DNA of 64,000 bases from Flagellimonas_B algarum. GTDB taxonomy: Bacteria; Bacteroidota; Bacteroidia; Flavobacteriales; Flavobacteriaceae. Below, one piece after another: positions 26,078-35,543 of the stretch (the first letter of the stretch is position 1; each line of letters begins with the position of its first letter). Location: positions 744,001 through 808,000 of the forward strand of contig NZ_JBEVTG010000001.1 of the NCBI RefSeq assembly GCF_040513375.1. The letters are read 5' to 3'. The notes beneath the pieces were generated by a model. It was not told the origin of the DNA and ran no database searches. It saw only the letters and a program-made list of their open reading frames with translations. A program made the position numbers and the translations under genes.

Positions 26078-28003
26078 ATGAAAAATCTGTACAAAACCCT
26101 TGCCTTTTCCTTTTTGTTGTTCGCCTGTGGATCCGATGATGGCGGTCCTGATGAAACCAATGATGCCGAGGTGGTCGTCCAATTCGCTTTGGCGAGTAGT
26201 TTCGACACTGAAAACATCGGGGGCAATTTGCCGACCTTGTTTTTGAGCGGCAATGTTGTGAATCCTTCTACCGTCACCGTATCCTTGGTTTCCAGCGGTT
26301 CAGCGACCGATGGCGGGGTCGATTTTGATTTTAGCGGCCCTGTTGTAGTGACGATACCGGTAGGTTCTTACGATGGAACGGCAAATTCAGCGATTGCGGT
26401 CAGCGGGATTTCCATTGTCGATGACATAGACGAAGAAGAAATCGAGACCATAGAATTCGCTTTGGGAAACCCTACTGGGGATGCCGTTTTGGGGAATCGA
26501 AGCACAACGGTTTATAGTATTATCGATAATGATGGCCTGACGGTTTCCTTCATCCGTTCCATTGCCTCCAGCACGGAGAGTCAAGCTTCCGATTTGCCGA
26601 AAATCGCGGTCATTGGAACTGTGTCCTCTCCTTTTTCGGTCACGGTGACTGATTTACGGGACGGCACCGCTATAGAAGGACAAGACTACAGTTTTGATTC
26701 TCCAGCAGTGGTCAATATCAATGTAGGGACCTACGACGGTTCGGAAAATACCGCATTTGATATTCCTGGTTTGGAAATAATCGATGACGATGAGGTAGAG
26801 GAGACCGAGTTTTTTGAATTGAATCTTACTACTGATGAGAGCGGTGTAATAGGCGTCGATAGAACGCGATACGAAATCGAGGGATTGGTACCTTGTGAAG
26901 GAGGTTCGGCCGGCACGTACCCCTGCAACGGCTATGACCTATTGGGCATGGTCAGCCTGAGCGACTTTAACTCTGGTGGGGGCAACGATATTTGGGGTTG
27001 GGTCGATAGCGCCAATGGCAAGGAATATGCCTTGGTCGGTTTGGTCGACGGCACTGCCTTTGTGGATGTTTCGGGCGATGAACCGATCTATTTGGGCAAA
27101 CTCCCTACGGCAACCACATCAAGCACTTGGCGCGATGTCAAAATCTACCAAGACTTTGCCTTTATCGTTTCCGAAGCGGATAACCATGGCATGCAGGTTT
27201 TTGATTTGACCCGACTGCGCAATGTGGTAAGCCCACCAACGACCTTCTCTGAGAATACGCGCTACACCGGTTTCGGAAACGCACATAATATCGTAATCAA
27301 TGAACAGCAAGGTTTCGCCTACCCGGTTGGTACGGCTCGAAACGATTCGTTCAACGGAGGCGTTCATTTCATTGATATCAGCAACCCACTTTCGCCAAGT
27401 TTGGCCGGTGGTTACGGAGTCGATGGCTATACCCATGATGCGCAGGTGGTCACCTACACCGGCCCAGACGGGGATTATTCAGGGCGTGAGATTTTCATTG
27501 GAGCCAATGAAAGCCAAATCGCCATTGTCGATATCACCAATAAATCGAATCCGAGTGGCATCTCGACACTCACCTATGGGAATCTAGGGTATACCCATCA
27601 AGGTTGGTTTACCGAAGACCAGCGTTATTACATCTTGGGCGATGAACTGGACGAGGTGGATTTCGGGTTTAATTCGCGCACCCTGGTATTCGATGTCACC
27701 GATTTGGACAATCCGGTTTTGCATACCACCTATCTGGGGCCGACCACGGCAATCGACCACAACGGATACGTGCTCGGAAATGAGTATTATTTGGCCAATT
27801 ATACCGCCGGAGTGCGCGTCATCGATATTTCCGATATCGACAATCGTACTATGACCGAAATTGGGTTCTTCGACACCTTCCCAGGTAATAATTCGCCAAG
27901 TTTCGATGGGGTTTGGAGTGTCTATCCTTATCTCCCCAGTGGAAAGATTTTGGTGAACGACTCCAATTCAGGACTCTTCATTATCAGAAAATCCAACCCC
28001 TAA
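26078..28003 (+). CDS. Choice-of-anchor B (LVIVD-repeat) lipoprotein with Calx-beta-like domains
   Basis: A 641-residue surface lipoprotein (Cys17 in 'LLFACGSDDG'). The N-terminal third has two similar acidic beta domains ending 'IIDNDG' and 'IIDDDEVEETEFFELNL', a Calx-beta-like pattern that often binds calcium. From about residue 285 the protein matches choice-of-anchor B/LVIVD beta-propellers, for example 'SLSDFNSGGGNDIWGWVDSA', 'FVDVSGDEPIYLGKLPT', 'WRDVKIYQDFAFIVSEA' and 'AIVDITNKSNPSGISTL'. I start at the ATG at 26078, which gives the lipoprotein signal. It is followed 11 bp later by a second propeller lipoprotein. The ligand is unknown. Confidence 0.85.
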   Translation: MKNLYKTLAFSFLLFACGSDDGGPDETNDAEVVVQFALASSFDTENIGGNLPTLFLSGNVVNPSTVTVSLVSSGSATDGGVDFDFSGPVVVTIPVGSYDGTANSAIAVSGISIVDDIDEEEIETIEFALGNPTGDAVLGNRSTTVYSIIDNDGLTVSFIRSIASSTESQASDLPKIAVIGTVSSPFSVTVTDLRDGTAIEGQDYSFDSPAVVNINVGTYDGSENTAFDIPGLEIIDDDEVEETEFFELNLTTDESGVIGVDRTRYEIEGLVPCEGGSAGTYPCNGYDLLGMVSLSDFNSGGGNDIWGWVDSANGKEYALVGLVDGTAFVDVSGDEPIYLGKLPTATTSSTWRDVKIYQDFAFIVSEADNHGMQVFDLTRLRNVVSPPTTFSENTRYTGFGNAHNIVINEQQGFAYPVGTARNDSFNGGVHFIDISNPLSPSLAGGYGVDGYTHDAQVVTYTGPDGDYSGREIFIGANESQIAIVDITNKSNPSGISTLTYGNLGYTHQGWFTEDQRYYILGDELDEVDFGFNSRTLVFDVTDLDNPVLHTTYLGPTTAIDHNGYVLGNEYYLANYTAGVRVIDISDIDNRTMTEIGFFDTFPGNNSPSFDGVWSVYPYLPSGKILVNDSNSGLFIIRKSNP

Positions 28004-28014
28004 ATCTTTCATCC

Positions 28015-29361
28015 ATGCGGTTTTCGGTATACATTGTTTTAGGACTACTCTTGTGTGCATGCACAGCGGATGACAGCTTTACCATCAAAGGCAACGACGA
28101 AGTGCCCGATACTTTTACGGCTTTGGTTTGGACACGGAGTTTCGGGGGATCTGGAGATGAATCACCACGATCGATCATCAACACCAACGATGGGGGGTAC
28201 GCTATACTTGGCCTTACCAACAGCACCGATGGTGATTTGAACGGTAAGGCGCTGGCGGTGAATGATTATTGGTTGTTGAAACTCGATGCCGAGGGCAACC
28301 TACAATGGCAACGTACCTACGGTGGTAGCAAAGACGATCAGGGGCAGCAGCTGATCCAAACCTTTGACGGCGGGTACGCCCTGACCGGTTATGCAATGAG
28401 TGATGATGGTGACGCCAGCAATAATGAAGGGTTCCATGATAATTGGGTCTTGCGCCTCAATGCCAATGGTGATGTGCTGTGGGAAAAGAGTTTCGGTTTT
28501 TCGGGCCATGATCATTCCTACGACATTATCGAAACCGCCGATGGGGGATTTTTCTTTTCAGGATTCCTCGATGTCACCTCTTCCAATGGGGAAGGCAGCA
28601 CCGGAAGGTCGCGAAGTGCGACCGCCCATGGAGTCGGCGAGTTCTGGGGTACGAAAATCGATGCCGACGGTAACATACAATGGCGCAAGTTCTTCGGGGG
28701 CACGAATAACGATCGTTCGTTCGGGGTCATTGCCGCCAATGATGGGGGGCTGCTTTTGACCGGAGCATCGGAAAGTGATGATTTTGATATCAGTGACCCC
28801 AAAGGCAGTTATGATTATTGGGTGGTCAAAGTCGATAAAAACGGAGGTTTTGAATGGGAGCGTTCCTTCGGGGGCAGCGGCATCGAACAATCGCATGATA
28901 TCGCAAAGACCGCTGATGGCCATTATGTCATTGTCGGAAACACCTTCAGCTCCGATTTACAGGTGGGCGACAACCATGGCGAATCGGATATTTGGATGGT
29001 CAAATTCGACGACCAAGGCCAAATGCTATGGCAGCAAAACTACGGTGGTTCGGCCTTCGATGCCGCCCATGGTGTGGCTTTGGCCCAAGACGGCGGCTTT
29101 CTGATCTCTGGAAATTCAAAGAGCTTCGATCAAGATGCCAGCACCAATTTCGGTGAAAACGATATTTGGGTCATCAAGACCCATGCCGATGGGAGCCTGG
29201 ATTGGCAAATGGCGTTCGGCGGCTTGGGATTGGACTTCGGCTATGATATCGTACAAGCCCTTGACGGCTCGATCGTGGTGGTCGGCGATACCGCAAGTAC
29301 TGATTTTCCTGGTGTTTCGCACAAAGGAGGTACCGATATCGTCGTTTTGAAACTCGACTGA
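28015..29361 (+). CDS. Seven-repeat beta-propeller lipoprotein (W-x-FGG repeats)
   Basis: A 448-residue lipoprotein (Cys16 after 'GLLLCA'). After a short linker it is built of seven repeats of about 52-70 residues. Each starts with a W-x(3)-[FY]GG-type motif and continues with a 'DGGY' turn, for example 'WTRSFGGSGDESPRS', 'WQRTYGGSKDDQGQ', 'WRKFFGGTNNDRSFG' and 'WQQNYGGSAFDAAHG'. Seven repeats fit a seven-bladed propeller. I know this repeat pattern as a common Bacteroidota surface-protein type but not its function. Start chosen at the ATG at 28015. It is 11 bp after the choice-of-anchor B gene and probably co-expressed. Confidence 0.85.
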   Translation: MRFSVYIVLGLLLCACTADDSFTIKGNDEVPDTFTALVWTRSFGGSGDESPRSIINTNDGGYAILGLTNSTDGDLNGKALAVNDYWLLKLDAEGNLQWQRTYGGSKDDQGQQLIQTFDGGYALTGYAMSDDGDASNNEGFHDNWVLRLNANGDVLWEKSFGFSGHDHSYDIIETADGGFFFSGFLDVTSSNGEGSTGRSRSATAHGVGEFWGTKIDADGNIQWRKFFGGTNNDRSFGVIAANDGGLLLTGASESDDFDISDPKGSYDYWVVKVDKNGGFEWERSFGGSGIEQSHDIAKTADGHYVIVGNTFSSDLQVGDNHGESDIWMVKFDDQGQMLWQQNYGGSAFDAAHGVALAQDGGFLISGNSKSFDQDASTNFGENDIWVIKTHADGSLDWQMAFGGLGLDFGYDIVQALDGSIVVVGDTASTDFPGVSHKGGTDIVVLKLD

Positions 29362-29487
29362 AATCAGCTGCGAAACCCCCGGTTTACCAAACTACTTCAC
29401 AACGCAATACGCTACACTAAGATTTGTTTAAGGTTTCCATAAAGAAAGTTTATCAAAACATTCGTTATAATAATGTTAGGAAATAGG

Positions 29488-29515
29488 TTGTAATCCTACT
29501 TATGACCTATATTTG
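29488..29515 (+). promoter_or_regulatory. Candidate promoter of the SUF operon
   Basis: A Bacteroidota-type promoter: a TTG at 29488-29490, a 17-bp spacer, and TATATTTG at 29508-29515, a perfect TAnnTTTG -7 element. It lies about 30 bp upstream of the first SUF gene. An inverted repeat ATAGGT-N16-ACCTAT also overlaps the core promoter and may hold a regulator. Confidence 0.65.
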
Positions 29516-29521
29516 TAAGCT

Positions 29522-29540
29522 ATTTAGAATAAATCCAAGT
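29522..29540 (+). promoter_or_regulatory. Operator-like dyad at the SUF start site (ATTTAGA-N5-TCCAAGT)
   Basis: A 19-bp imperfect dyad just downstream of the -7 element and directly ahead of the first ATG. Its left arm ATTTAGA is identical to the perfect dyad near the hemA/AraC genes (59325-59343). The right arm matches TCTAAAT at five of seven bases, with the same 5-bp spacing. Its position near +1 fits repression. An iron- or Fe-S-responsive regulator is an inference. Confidence 0.45.
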
Positions 29541-29544
29541 AGGT

Positions 29545-29874
29545 ATGATCAAAGTATCCGAAACGGCTAAACGGAAAGTGATTTCACTCATGTCGGAAGA
29601 AGGTTTCGATGCTGCCAAAGACTTTGTCCGTGTCGGGGTAAAGAGCGGAGGTTGCAGTGGACTATCGTATGAGTTGAATTTCGATAATGTTACCAATGAT
29701 TCCGACAAGGTATTCGAAGACAATGCCATCAGGATCATCGTAGACAAAAAGAGCTTTTTATATCTGGTGGGCACCACTTTGGAATACTCCGGCGGATTGA
29801 ACGGAAAAGGCTTCGTATTCAACAACCCCAATGCCCAGCGCACTTGCGGTTGCGGAGAGAGTTTTTCCTTATAA
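29545..29874 (+). CDS. A-type iron-sulfur carrier (IscA/SufA family), first SUF operon gene
   Basis: A 109-residue A-type carrier that accepts Fe-S clusters from the SufBCD scaffold and hands them to target proteins. The three ligand cysteines are C37 in 'SGGCSGLSYEL', and C101 and C103 in 'RTCGCGESF'. The body 'IRIIVDKKSFLYLVGTTLEY' is typical. It is the first gene of the SUF operon and starts 38 bp ahead of the sufB ATG after its own stop. Whether it should be called SufA, IscA or ErpA cannot be settled from this sequence. Confidence 0.93.
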   Translation: MIKVSETAKRKVISLMSEEGFDAAKDFVRVGVKSGGCSGLSYELNFDNVTNDSDKVFEDNAIRIIVDKKSFLYLVGTTLEYSGGLNGKGFVFNNPNAQRTCGCGESFSL

Positions 29875-29911
29875 CCAATTAAATGCGATGCCCCATGGCA
29901 TCATCAATGAT

Positions 29912-31357
29912 ATGGCTTACACTGAAGAAGAATTAAAAAAAGAACTCGAGACCAAAGAGTACGAGTACGGCTTTTATACCGACATCGAGTCGGAAACCTT
30001 CCCGAAAGGTTTGAGTGAGGACATTGTCATCGCGATATCCCAAAAAAAGAATGAACCCGAATGGATGACCGATTGGCGGTTGGAGGCGTTCCGGGTTTGG
30101 CGGGAAATGGAAGAACCCGAATGGCCCAATGTCACCTATAAAAAACCTGACTTTCAAGATATCTCCTATTACTCGGCTCCCAATAAAAAGCCGAAATACA
30201 ATAGTCTTGACGAAGTAGATCCGGAACTTCTGGAAACGTTCGAGAAACTGGGAATCTCTTTGGAAGAACAAAAAAAATTGGCCGGTGTGGCGGTCGATAT
30301 CGTTATGGATTCCGTTTCCGTTGCCACCACCTTCAAAAAGACCTTGGCCGAAAAAGGCATCATCTTTTGTTCCATTTCGGAGGCGATCCAAGAGCATCCC
30401 GAACTGGTAAAAAAATACATCGGCTCGGTCGTTCCGCAAAAAGACAATTTCTATGCGGCCCTGAATTCGGCGGTTTTTTCCGATGGTAGTTTCTGTTACA
30501 TTCCAAAAGGGGTGCGCTGCCCCATGGAACTATCGACCTATTTCAGGATCAACCAAGCAGGAACGGGCCAATTCGAGCGCACCTTGGTCATCGCAGACGA
30601 AGGAAGCTACGTAAGTTATCTTGAAGGATGCACAGCCCCTTCTCGTGATGAAAACCAATTGCACGCGGCCGTTGTCGAATTGATCGCCCTAGATAATGCG
30701 GAGATCAAATACTCTACGGTCCAGAATTGGTTCCCCGGTGATAAGGATGGCAAAGGCGGTGTCTATAATTTCGTTACGAAACGCGGGCTTTGTGAGGCCA
30801 ATGCCAAAATCTCATGGACCCAGGTCGAAACCGGTTCAGCCATTACGTGGAAATACCCTTCCTGCGTGTTGAAAGGGAACAATTCGATCGGTGAATTCTA
30901 TTCGATTGCCGTAACCAATAACTATCAACAAGCCGATACCGGTACCAAGATGATCCACCTTGGCAAGAACACCAAGAGTACCATCATCTCAAAAGGGATA
31001 TCCGCAGGACATTCCCAAAACAGTTACCGCGGTCTGGTCCAAGTCAACAGTAGGGCCACCAATGCAAGGAATTTTTCACAATGTGACTCCCTACTCATGG
31101 GTAACAAATGTGGGGCCCATACCTTCCCGTACATCGAGGCGAAAAACAAAACCGCGCAAATCGAACACGAGGCTACGACCAGCAAGATCGGGGAAGACCA
31201 GATTTTTTATTGCAACCAGCGCGGAATCGATACCGAAAAAGCCATTGCGCTGATCGTCAATGGGTTTAGCAAGGAAGTATTGAACAAATTACCTATGGAA
31301 TTTGCCGTTGAGGCGCAAAAATTATTGGAGATAAGTTTGGAAGGATCCGTAGGGTAA
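29912..31357 (+). CDS. sufB: Fe-S cluster scaffold subunit SufB
   Basis: A 481-residue SufB, the scaffold subunit of SufBC2D where clusters are built. Signature regions: 'VFSDGSFCYIPKGVRCPMEL', 'STYFRINQAGTGQFERTLVI', 'EGCTAPSRDENQLHAAVVEL' and the C-terminal beta-helix end 'SKIGEDQIFYCNQRGID'. I start at the ATG at 29912 ('MAYTEEELKKELE'). The frame extends upstream to 29831, but that part overlaps the A-type carrier gene. It is followed by sufC after 47 bp. Confidence 0.97.
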   Translation: MAYTEEELKKELETKEYEYGFYTDIESETFPKGLSEDIVIAISQKKNEPEWMTDWRLEAFRVWREMEEPEWPNVTYKKPDFQDISYYSAPNKKPKYNSLDEVDPELLETFEKLGISLEEQKKLAGVAVDIVMDSVSVATTFKKTLAEKGIIFCSISEAIQEHPELVKKYIGSVVPQKDNFYAALNSAVFSDGSFCYIPKGVRCPMELSTYFRINQAGTGQFERTLVIADEGSYVSYLEGCTAPSRDENQLHAAVVELIALDNAEIKYSTVQNWFPGDKDGKGGVYNFVTKRGLCEANAKISWTQVETGSAITWKYPSCVLKGNNSIGEFYSIAVTNNYQQADTGTKMIHLGKNTKSTIISKGISAGHSQNSYRGLVQVNSRATNARNFSQCDSLLMGNKCGAHTFPYIEAKNKTAQIEHEATTSKIGEDQIFYCNQRGIDTEKAIALIVNGFSKEVLNKLPMEFAVEAQKLLEISLEGSVG

Positions 31358-31404
31358 ACCCGCGGCAATCCCGATAACCGTATAAAACAAGAACACGAAG
31401 CATC

Positions 31405-32157
31405 ATGTTAGAGATAAAAAATTTACACGCCAGCGTAGAAGACAAAGACATTCTCAAAGGGATCAATCTAGCCGTTAATCCTGGTGAGGTACACGCCATT
31501 ATGGGTCCTAATGGCTCAGGCAAGAGTACCCTCGCCTCGGTCATTGCAGGAAAGGAAGACTTTGAAGTTGAAAAAGGAAGCATCGCTCTAGAAGGTGAAG
31601 ATCTTGAGGACCTGGCGCCGGAAGAACGCGCGCACAAAGGCATTTTCCTTTCATTTCAATACCCCGTCGAGATTCCCGGGGTCACGGTGACCAACTTCAT
31701 GAAAACGGCCATCAACGAATCGCGAAAAGCCCGTGGCTTGGATGATATGCCCGCCAACGAGATGTTGAAACTGATCCGTGAAAAATCGGAAATGTTGGAA
31801 ATCGATCGGAAATTCCTCTCCCGTTCCTTGAACGAAGGGTTCTCAGGGGGTGAAAAGAAACGGAACGAAATTTTTCAAATGGCCATGATGGAACCGAAAC
31901 TCGCGATTTTGGATGAGACCGATTCCGGATTGGATATCGATGCCCTCCGCATCGTTGCCAATGGGGTGAACAAATTGCGTGGCCCTGAAAACGCGATCAT
32001 CGTCATCACCCACTACCAACGTCTGCTCGAATATATCGTCCCCGATTACGTTCACGTACTTCACGATGGAAAGATCGTAAAGTCAGGCGGTAAGGAATTG
32101 GCCTTGGAGTTGGAAGAAAAAGGATACGATTGGATCAAACAAGAAGCCGTAGTCTAA
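31405..32157 (+). CDS. sufC: SUF ATPase SufC
   Basis: A 250-residue ABC-type ATPase that powers conformational change in SufBC2D. Walker A is 'MGPNGSGKST' (Lys40), the signature region is 'LNEGFSGGEKKRNE', and Walker B is 'LAILDETDSGLDIDAL', followed by the H-loop 'VITHYQRLL'. The EKKRNE sequence after SGGE is diagnostic of SufC within ABC proteins. sufD starts 10 bp after the stop. Confidence 0.97.
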   Translation: MLEIKNLHASVEDKDILKGINLAVNPGEVHAIMGPNGSGKSTLASVIAGKEDFEVEKGSIALEGEDLEDLAPEERAHKGIFLSFQYPVEIPGVTVTNFMKTAINESRKARGLDDMPANEMLKLIREKSEMLEIDRKFLSRSLNEGFSGGEKKRNEIFQMAMMEPKLAILDETDSGLDIDALRIVANGVNKLRGPENAIIVITHYQRLLEYIVPDYVHVLHDGKIVKSGGKELALELEEKGYDWIKQEAVV

Positions 32158-32167
32158 AGCGACCGTA

Positions 32168-33484
32168 ATGGATTTAAAAGATAAAATACTTTCTTCGTTT
32201 TTGGCCTTCGAAAACCAAGTCGACCTTGATAGTCCGGTTCATGAAATCCGGTCCGAAGCGCTGAAGAACTTTGAATTGAAGGGGTTCCCGACCAAAAAAG
32301 AGGAAGCTTGGAAATACACTTCCTTGAATGCACTGCAAAAGACCGATTTCAGCATTTTTCCGAAAGAGCTGAACACCTTGGAATACAAGGAAGTCAAAAA
32401 GTACTTTCTACATGAGGTCGATACCTACAAAATCGTCTTCATCGATGGGGTATACAGTTCGTACTTGTCTGAGACCACGCATGATGGGGTCGATGTCTGT
32501 TTGCTGAGCGCCGCTTTTTCAAAGCCGGTATATCGCGAGACCATTGAAAAGCATTTCAATTCAGTGGCTTCCAAAGACGAGTCGTTGACTACCCTGAATA
32601 CGGCCTTCAGTAAAGAAGGGGCGTACATCTATATCCCAAAAGGAAAGGCCCCTAAAAAACCCGTGCAGATCCTACATTTCGCGACCGGTAATGAAGCCGC
32701 TTTGATGTTGCAGCCTAGAAACCTGGTCATCGTCGAGGAAAACGCTGAGGTACAGATCATCGAAAGGCACCAAAGCCTGACGAAACACGAGGTCTTCACC
32801 AATTCGGTCACCGAGATCATTGCAGCGAAAAGCGCCCGGGTCGACTATTACAAAGTGCAAAACGATAGGGAAACCGCCACCTTGGTCGACAATACCTATA
32901 TTGCCCAGAAAGACCATAGCAATGTAAGTGTACACACCTTTTCCTTCGGGGGAAAGCTGACACGGAACAACTTGAATTACTACCAAAATGGGGAACGCAT
33001 CGATTCGACCTTGAAAGGGGTGACGATTTTAGGGGAAAAACAACATGTAGACCACCACACCCTGGTACATCATGCACAACCCAATTGCGAAAGCCATCAA
33101 GATTACAAAGGGATTTTCGGCGAGCGTTCGACCGGGGTCTTCAACGGGAAGATCATCGTTGACAAAATCGCCCAAAAAACAAATGCGTTTCAGCAAAACA
33201 ATAATATCCTGATCAGTGATCGTGCTACGATCAATACCAAACCACAATTGGAGATCTTTGCCGATGACGTTAAGTGTTCGCATGGTTGTACCATAGGGCA
33301 ATTGGATGAAGATGCACTGTTCTATTTGCAATCGAGGGGCATTCCGAAGAAAGAGGCGACCGCTTTATTGATGTATGCCTTCGCCAATAATGTTTTGGAA
33401 AGCGTTCGGATACCTGCTTTAAAGAACCGAATCAACACCTTGATTGCCAATAAATTGGGTGTTCGGGTCGGATTTGAACTCTAA
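32168..33484 (+). CDS. sufD: SUF scaffold subunit SufD
   Basis: A 438-residue SufD, partner of SufB in the scaffold and implicated in iron entry. Markers: 'FPTKKEEAWKYTSLNAL', 'NTAFSKEGAYIYIPKGK', 'FNGKIIVDKIAQKTNAFQQN' and the C-terminal 'DDVKCSHGCTIGQLDEDALFY'-like region, which I read as KCSHGCTIGQLDED. The conserved His in that region is present. It is 11 bp upstream of sufS. Confidence 0.96.
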   Translation: MDLKDKILSSFLAFENQVDLDSPVHEIRSEALKNFELKGFPTKKEEAWKYTSLNALQKTDFSIFPKELNTLEYKEVKKYFLHEVDTYKIVFIDGVYSSYLSETTHDGVDVCLLSAAFSKPVYRETIEKHFNSVASKDESLTTLNTAFSKEGAYIYIPKGKAPKKPVQILHFATGNEAALMLQPRNLVIVEENAEVQIIERHQSLTKHEVFTNSVTEIIAAKSARVDYYKVQNDRETATLVDNTYIAQKDHSNVSVHTFSFGGKLTRNNLNYYQNGERIDSTLKGVTILGEKQHVDHHTLVHHAQPNCESHQDYKGIFGERSTGVFNGKIIVDKIAQKTNAFQQNNNILISDRATINTKPQLEIFADDVKCSHGCTIGQLDEDALFYLQSRGIPKKEATALLMYAFANNVLESVRIPALKNRINTLIANKLGVRVGFEL

Positions 33485-33495
33485 CGAAGAATCGC

Positions 33496-34722
33496 ATGGT
33501 CGGATATGATTTTGATGTCGAACGGATTCGCAAGGACTTTCCCATTTTACAACGGAAAGTCAATGGCCAAGACTTGGTCTATCTCGATAATGCGGCAACC
33601 TCGCAGACGCCACAACAAGTCATCGACACTATTGTAACCTATTATCAGAAGTACAACGCGAACATCCATCGCGGGGTACACGCGCTTTCGCAAGAAGCCA
33701 CGGATGCCTATGAGGAAGCACGTGAGAAAATCAGAGGCCATTTCAATATCGCCAAGCCCTATGAAGTGATTTTCACTTCCGGCACTACGCACGCCATTAA
33801 TTTGGTCGCCAATGGTTTTGATGCCTTTTTAGAAAAAGGGGATGAAATCCTGGTGTCGGCCATGGAACACCATTCCAACATCGTGCCTTGGCAAATGCTT
33901 TGTGAACGCACCGGTGCGACCTTAAAGGTCATCCCGATGAACACCCGTGGCGAATTGGTCATGACAACCTATCACGAGCTGTTGAACGAACGCACCAAAT
34001 TGGTCTTCTGCAACCACATTTCGAATGCCTTGGGCACCATTAATCCGATTAAGGAAATTATTGAGGCGGCCCATGAAAAAGGTGCTGCGGTCTTAATCGA
34101 CGGTGCCCAGGCCGCACCACACATCAAGGCCGATATGCAGGCCCTCGATGTGGATTTTTATACGATTTCGGCCCACAAAGTCTGTGGTCCTACCGGTGTA
34201 GGCATGCTATATGGTAAAGAAGCCTGGTTGAATAAGCTACCGCCCTACCAAGGTGGGGGCGAAATGATCGCCGAGGTGACCTTTGAAAAAACCACCTATG
34301 CCGATCTGCCCCATAAATTCGAAGCGGGTACGCCCAATATTTGTGGGGGTATCGCCTTTGGTGCGGCACTTGATTATATGAACGCCATCGGATTCGATTC
34401 CATCGCACGATACGAAAAGGAACTGCTCGATTACGCTACCGAAAAGCTAATGGCCATAGACGACATGGTCATCTACGGTACCGCTACCAATAAAACCTCA
34501 GTGATCTCTTTCAATATCAAGGGCATCCACCCCTATGATATCGGAACCATTTTGGACAAATTAGGGATTGCGGTCCGTACCGGGCACCACTGCGCCCAAC
34601 CCATCATGGATTTTTATAGGATTCCGGGTACGGTTCGTGCCAGTTTCAGCTTTTACAATACCAAAGACGAAATCGCTCGTTTCGCAGCTGCGGTTGAACG
34701 GGCGAAAAATATGCTCGCCTAG
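33496..34722 (+). CDS. sufS: Cysteine desulfurase SufS
   Basis: A 408-residue PLP enzyme that takes sulfur from L-cysteine for cluster assembly. The PLP lysine is K228 in 'TISAHKVCGPTGVGMLYG' and the persulfide cysteine is C366 in 'RTGHHCAQPIMDF'. 'YLDNAATSQTPQQVID', 'NIHRGVHALS' and 'FCNHISNALG' are also typical. The group II arrangement (short Cys loop) matches SufS rather than IscS. sufE starts 43 bp downstream, where a TAnnTTTG element (34744-34751) may give an extra promoter. Confidence 0.96.
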   Translation: MVGYDFDVERIRKDFPILQRKVNGQDLVYLDNAATSQTPQQVIDTIVTYYQKYNANIHRGVHALSQEATDAYEEAREKIRGHFNIAKPYEVIFTSGTTHAINLVANGFDAFLEKGDEILVSAMEHHSNIVPWQMLCERTGATLKVIPMNTRGELVMTTYHELLNERTKLVFCNHISNALGTINPIKEIIEAAHEKGAAVLIDGAQAAPHIKADMQALDVDFYTISAHKVCGPTGVGMLYGKEAWLNKLPPYQGGGEMIAEVTFEKTTYADLPHKFEAGTPNICGGIAFGAALDYMNAIGFDSIARYEKELLDYATEKLMAIDDMVIYGTATNKTSVISFNIKGIHPYDIGTILDKLGIAVRTGHHCAQPIMDFYRIPGTVRASFSFYNTKDEIARFAAAVERAKNMLA

Positions 34723-34743
34723 GGCCGCGTATTCGATTAACCT

Positions 34744-34751
34744 TATTTTTG
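34744..34751 (+). promoter_or_regulatory. TAnnTTTG element upstream of sufE
   Basis: TATTTTTG lies 15 bp before the sufE ATG in the only sizeable gap within the second half of the SUF operon. No TTG at the expected distance is seen, so an internal promoter is possible but weakly supported. Confidence 0.3.
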
Positions 34752-34765
34752 CATAAAACGAACCC

Positions 34766-35188
34766 ATGTCGATAGCAGCCATTCAAGAAGAAATCGTAGC
34801 CGAATTTTCAATGTTCGATGATTGGATGCAGCGCTATGAATACATGATTGAACTTGGCAAATCCTTGCCTTTGATCGAAGAACGCTACAAAACCGACGCC
34901 AACATCATCAAAGGATGCCAAAGCAAAGTCTGGGTCCATGCCGAGTTACAGGGTGACAAACTCGTTTTCACGGCCGATAGCGATGCCATCATCACCAAAG
35001 GGATCATCGCTATATTGATCCGGGCCTTCAGCGATCAGCACCCCAAGGATATTATCGATGCGGAAACCGGTTTCATCGATGAGATCGGATTGAAAGACCA
35101 CCTTTCACCGACCCGTGCCAATGGCTTGGTGAGTATGATGAAACAGTTGAAATTGTACGCTATCGCGTACCAAACCCAATTGAATTGA
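34766..35188 (+). CDS. sufE: Sulfur acceptor protein SufE
   Basis: A 140-residue SufE that takes the persulfide from SufS and stimulates it. The acceptor cysteine is C51 in 'IIKGCQSKVWV', and the N-terminal 'FDDWMQRYEYMIELGKSLP' is typical. The C-terminal helix is 'ANGLVSMMKQLKLYA'. It ends one base before the sufT start, so the two are translationally linked. Confidence 0.96.
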   Translation: MSIAAIQEEIVAEFSMFDDWMQRYEYMIELGKSLPLIEERYKTDANIIKGCQSKVWVHAELQGDKLVFTADSDAIITKGIIAILIRAFSDQHPKDIIDAETGFIDEIGLKDHLSPTRANGLVSMMKQLKLYAIAYQTQLN

Positions 35189-35189
35189 A

Positions 35190-35519
35190 ATGAGTGAGGA
35201 ATTGACCATAGATACCCAAGAACTCGGTGAGAAAATCGTAGTGGTTTTAAAAACGATCTATGATCCCGAAATCCCGGTCGACATTTACGAACTGGGGCTG
35301 ATATACGATGTCTTCGTCAATGAGGCCTATGAAGTGAAGATCTTAATGACCTTGACATCCCCGAATTGCCCGGTTGCCGAAACGCTCCCGGTCGAAGTGG
35401 AAGAGAAAGTCAAATCACTCGACATCATTTCGGATGTCGAAGTTGAAATCACCTTCGACCCCCCTTGGACCCAAGACCTGATGAGCGAAGAGGCCAAACT
35501 GGAATTGGGCCTGCTGTAA
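35190..35519 (+). CDS. sufT: MIP18/DUF59 family Fe-S maturation protein (SufT)
   Basis: A 109-residue DUF59 (MIP18-like) protein that helps mature Fe-S proteins, commonly the last conserved SUF gene in Bacteroidota. Motifs: 'IYDPEIPVDIYELGLIYDV' and 'LTSPNCPVAETLPVEVEEKV' with conserved Cys60, then 'ITFDPPWTQDLMSEEAK'. It is 24 bp before the DUF2480 gene. Name follows usual practice for a SUF-linked DUF59 protein. Confidence 0.92.
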   Translation: MSEELTIDTQELGEKIVVVLKTIYDPEIPVDIYELGLIYDVFVNEAYEVKILMTLTSPNCPVAETLPVEVEEKVKSLDIISDVEVEITFDPPWTQDLMSEEAKLELGLL

Positions 35520-35543
35520 GCACCGACCCTTAAACCCACCCGC

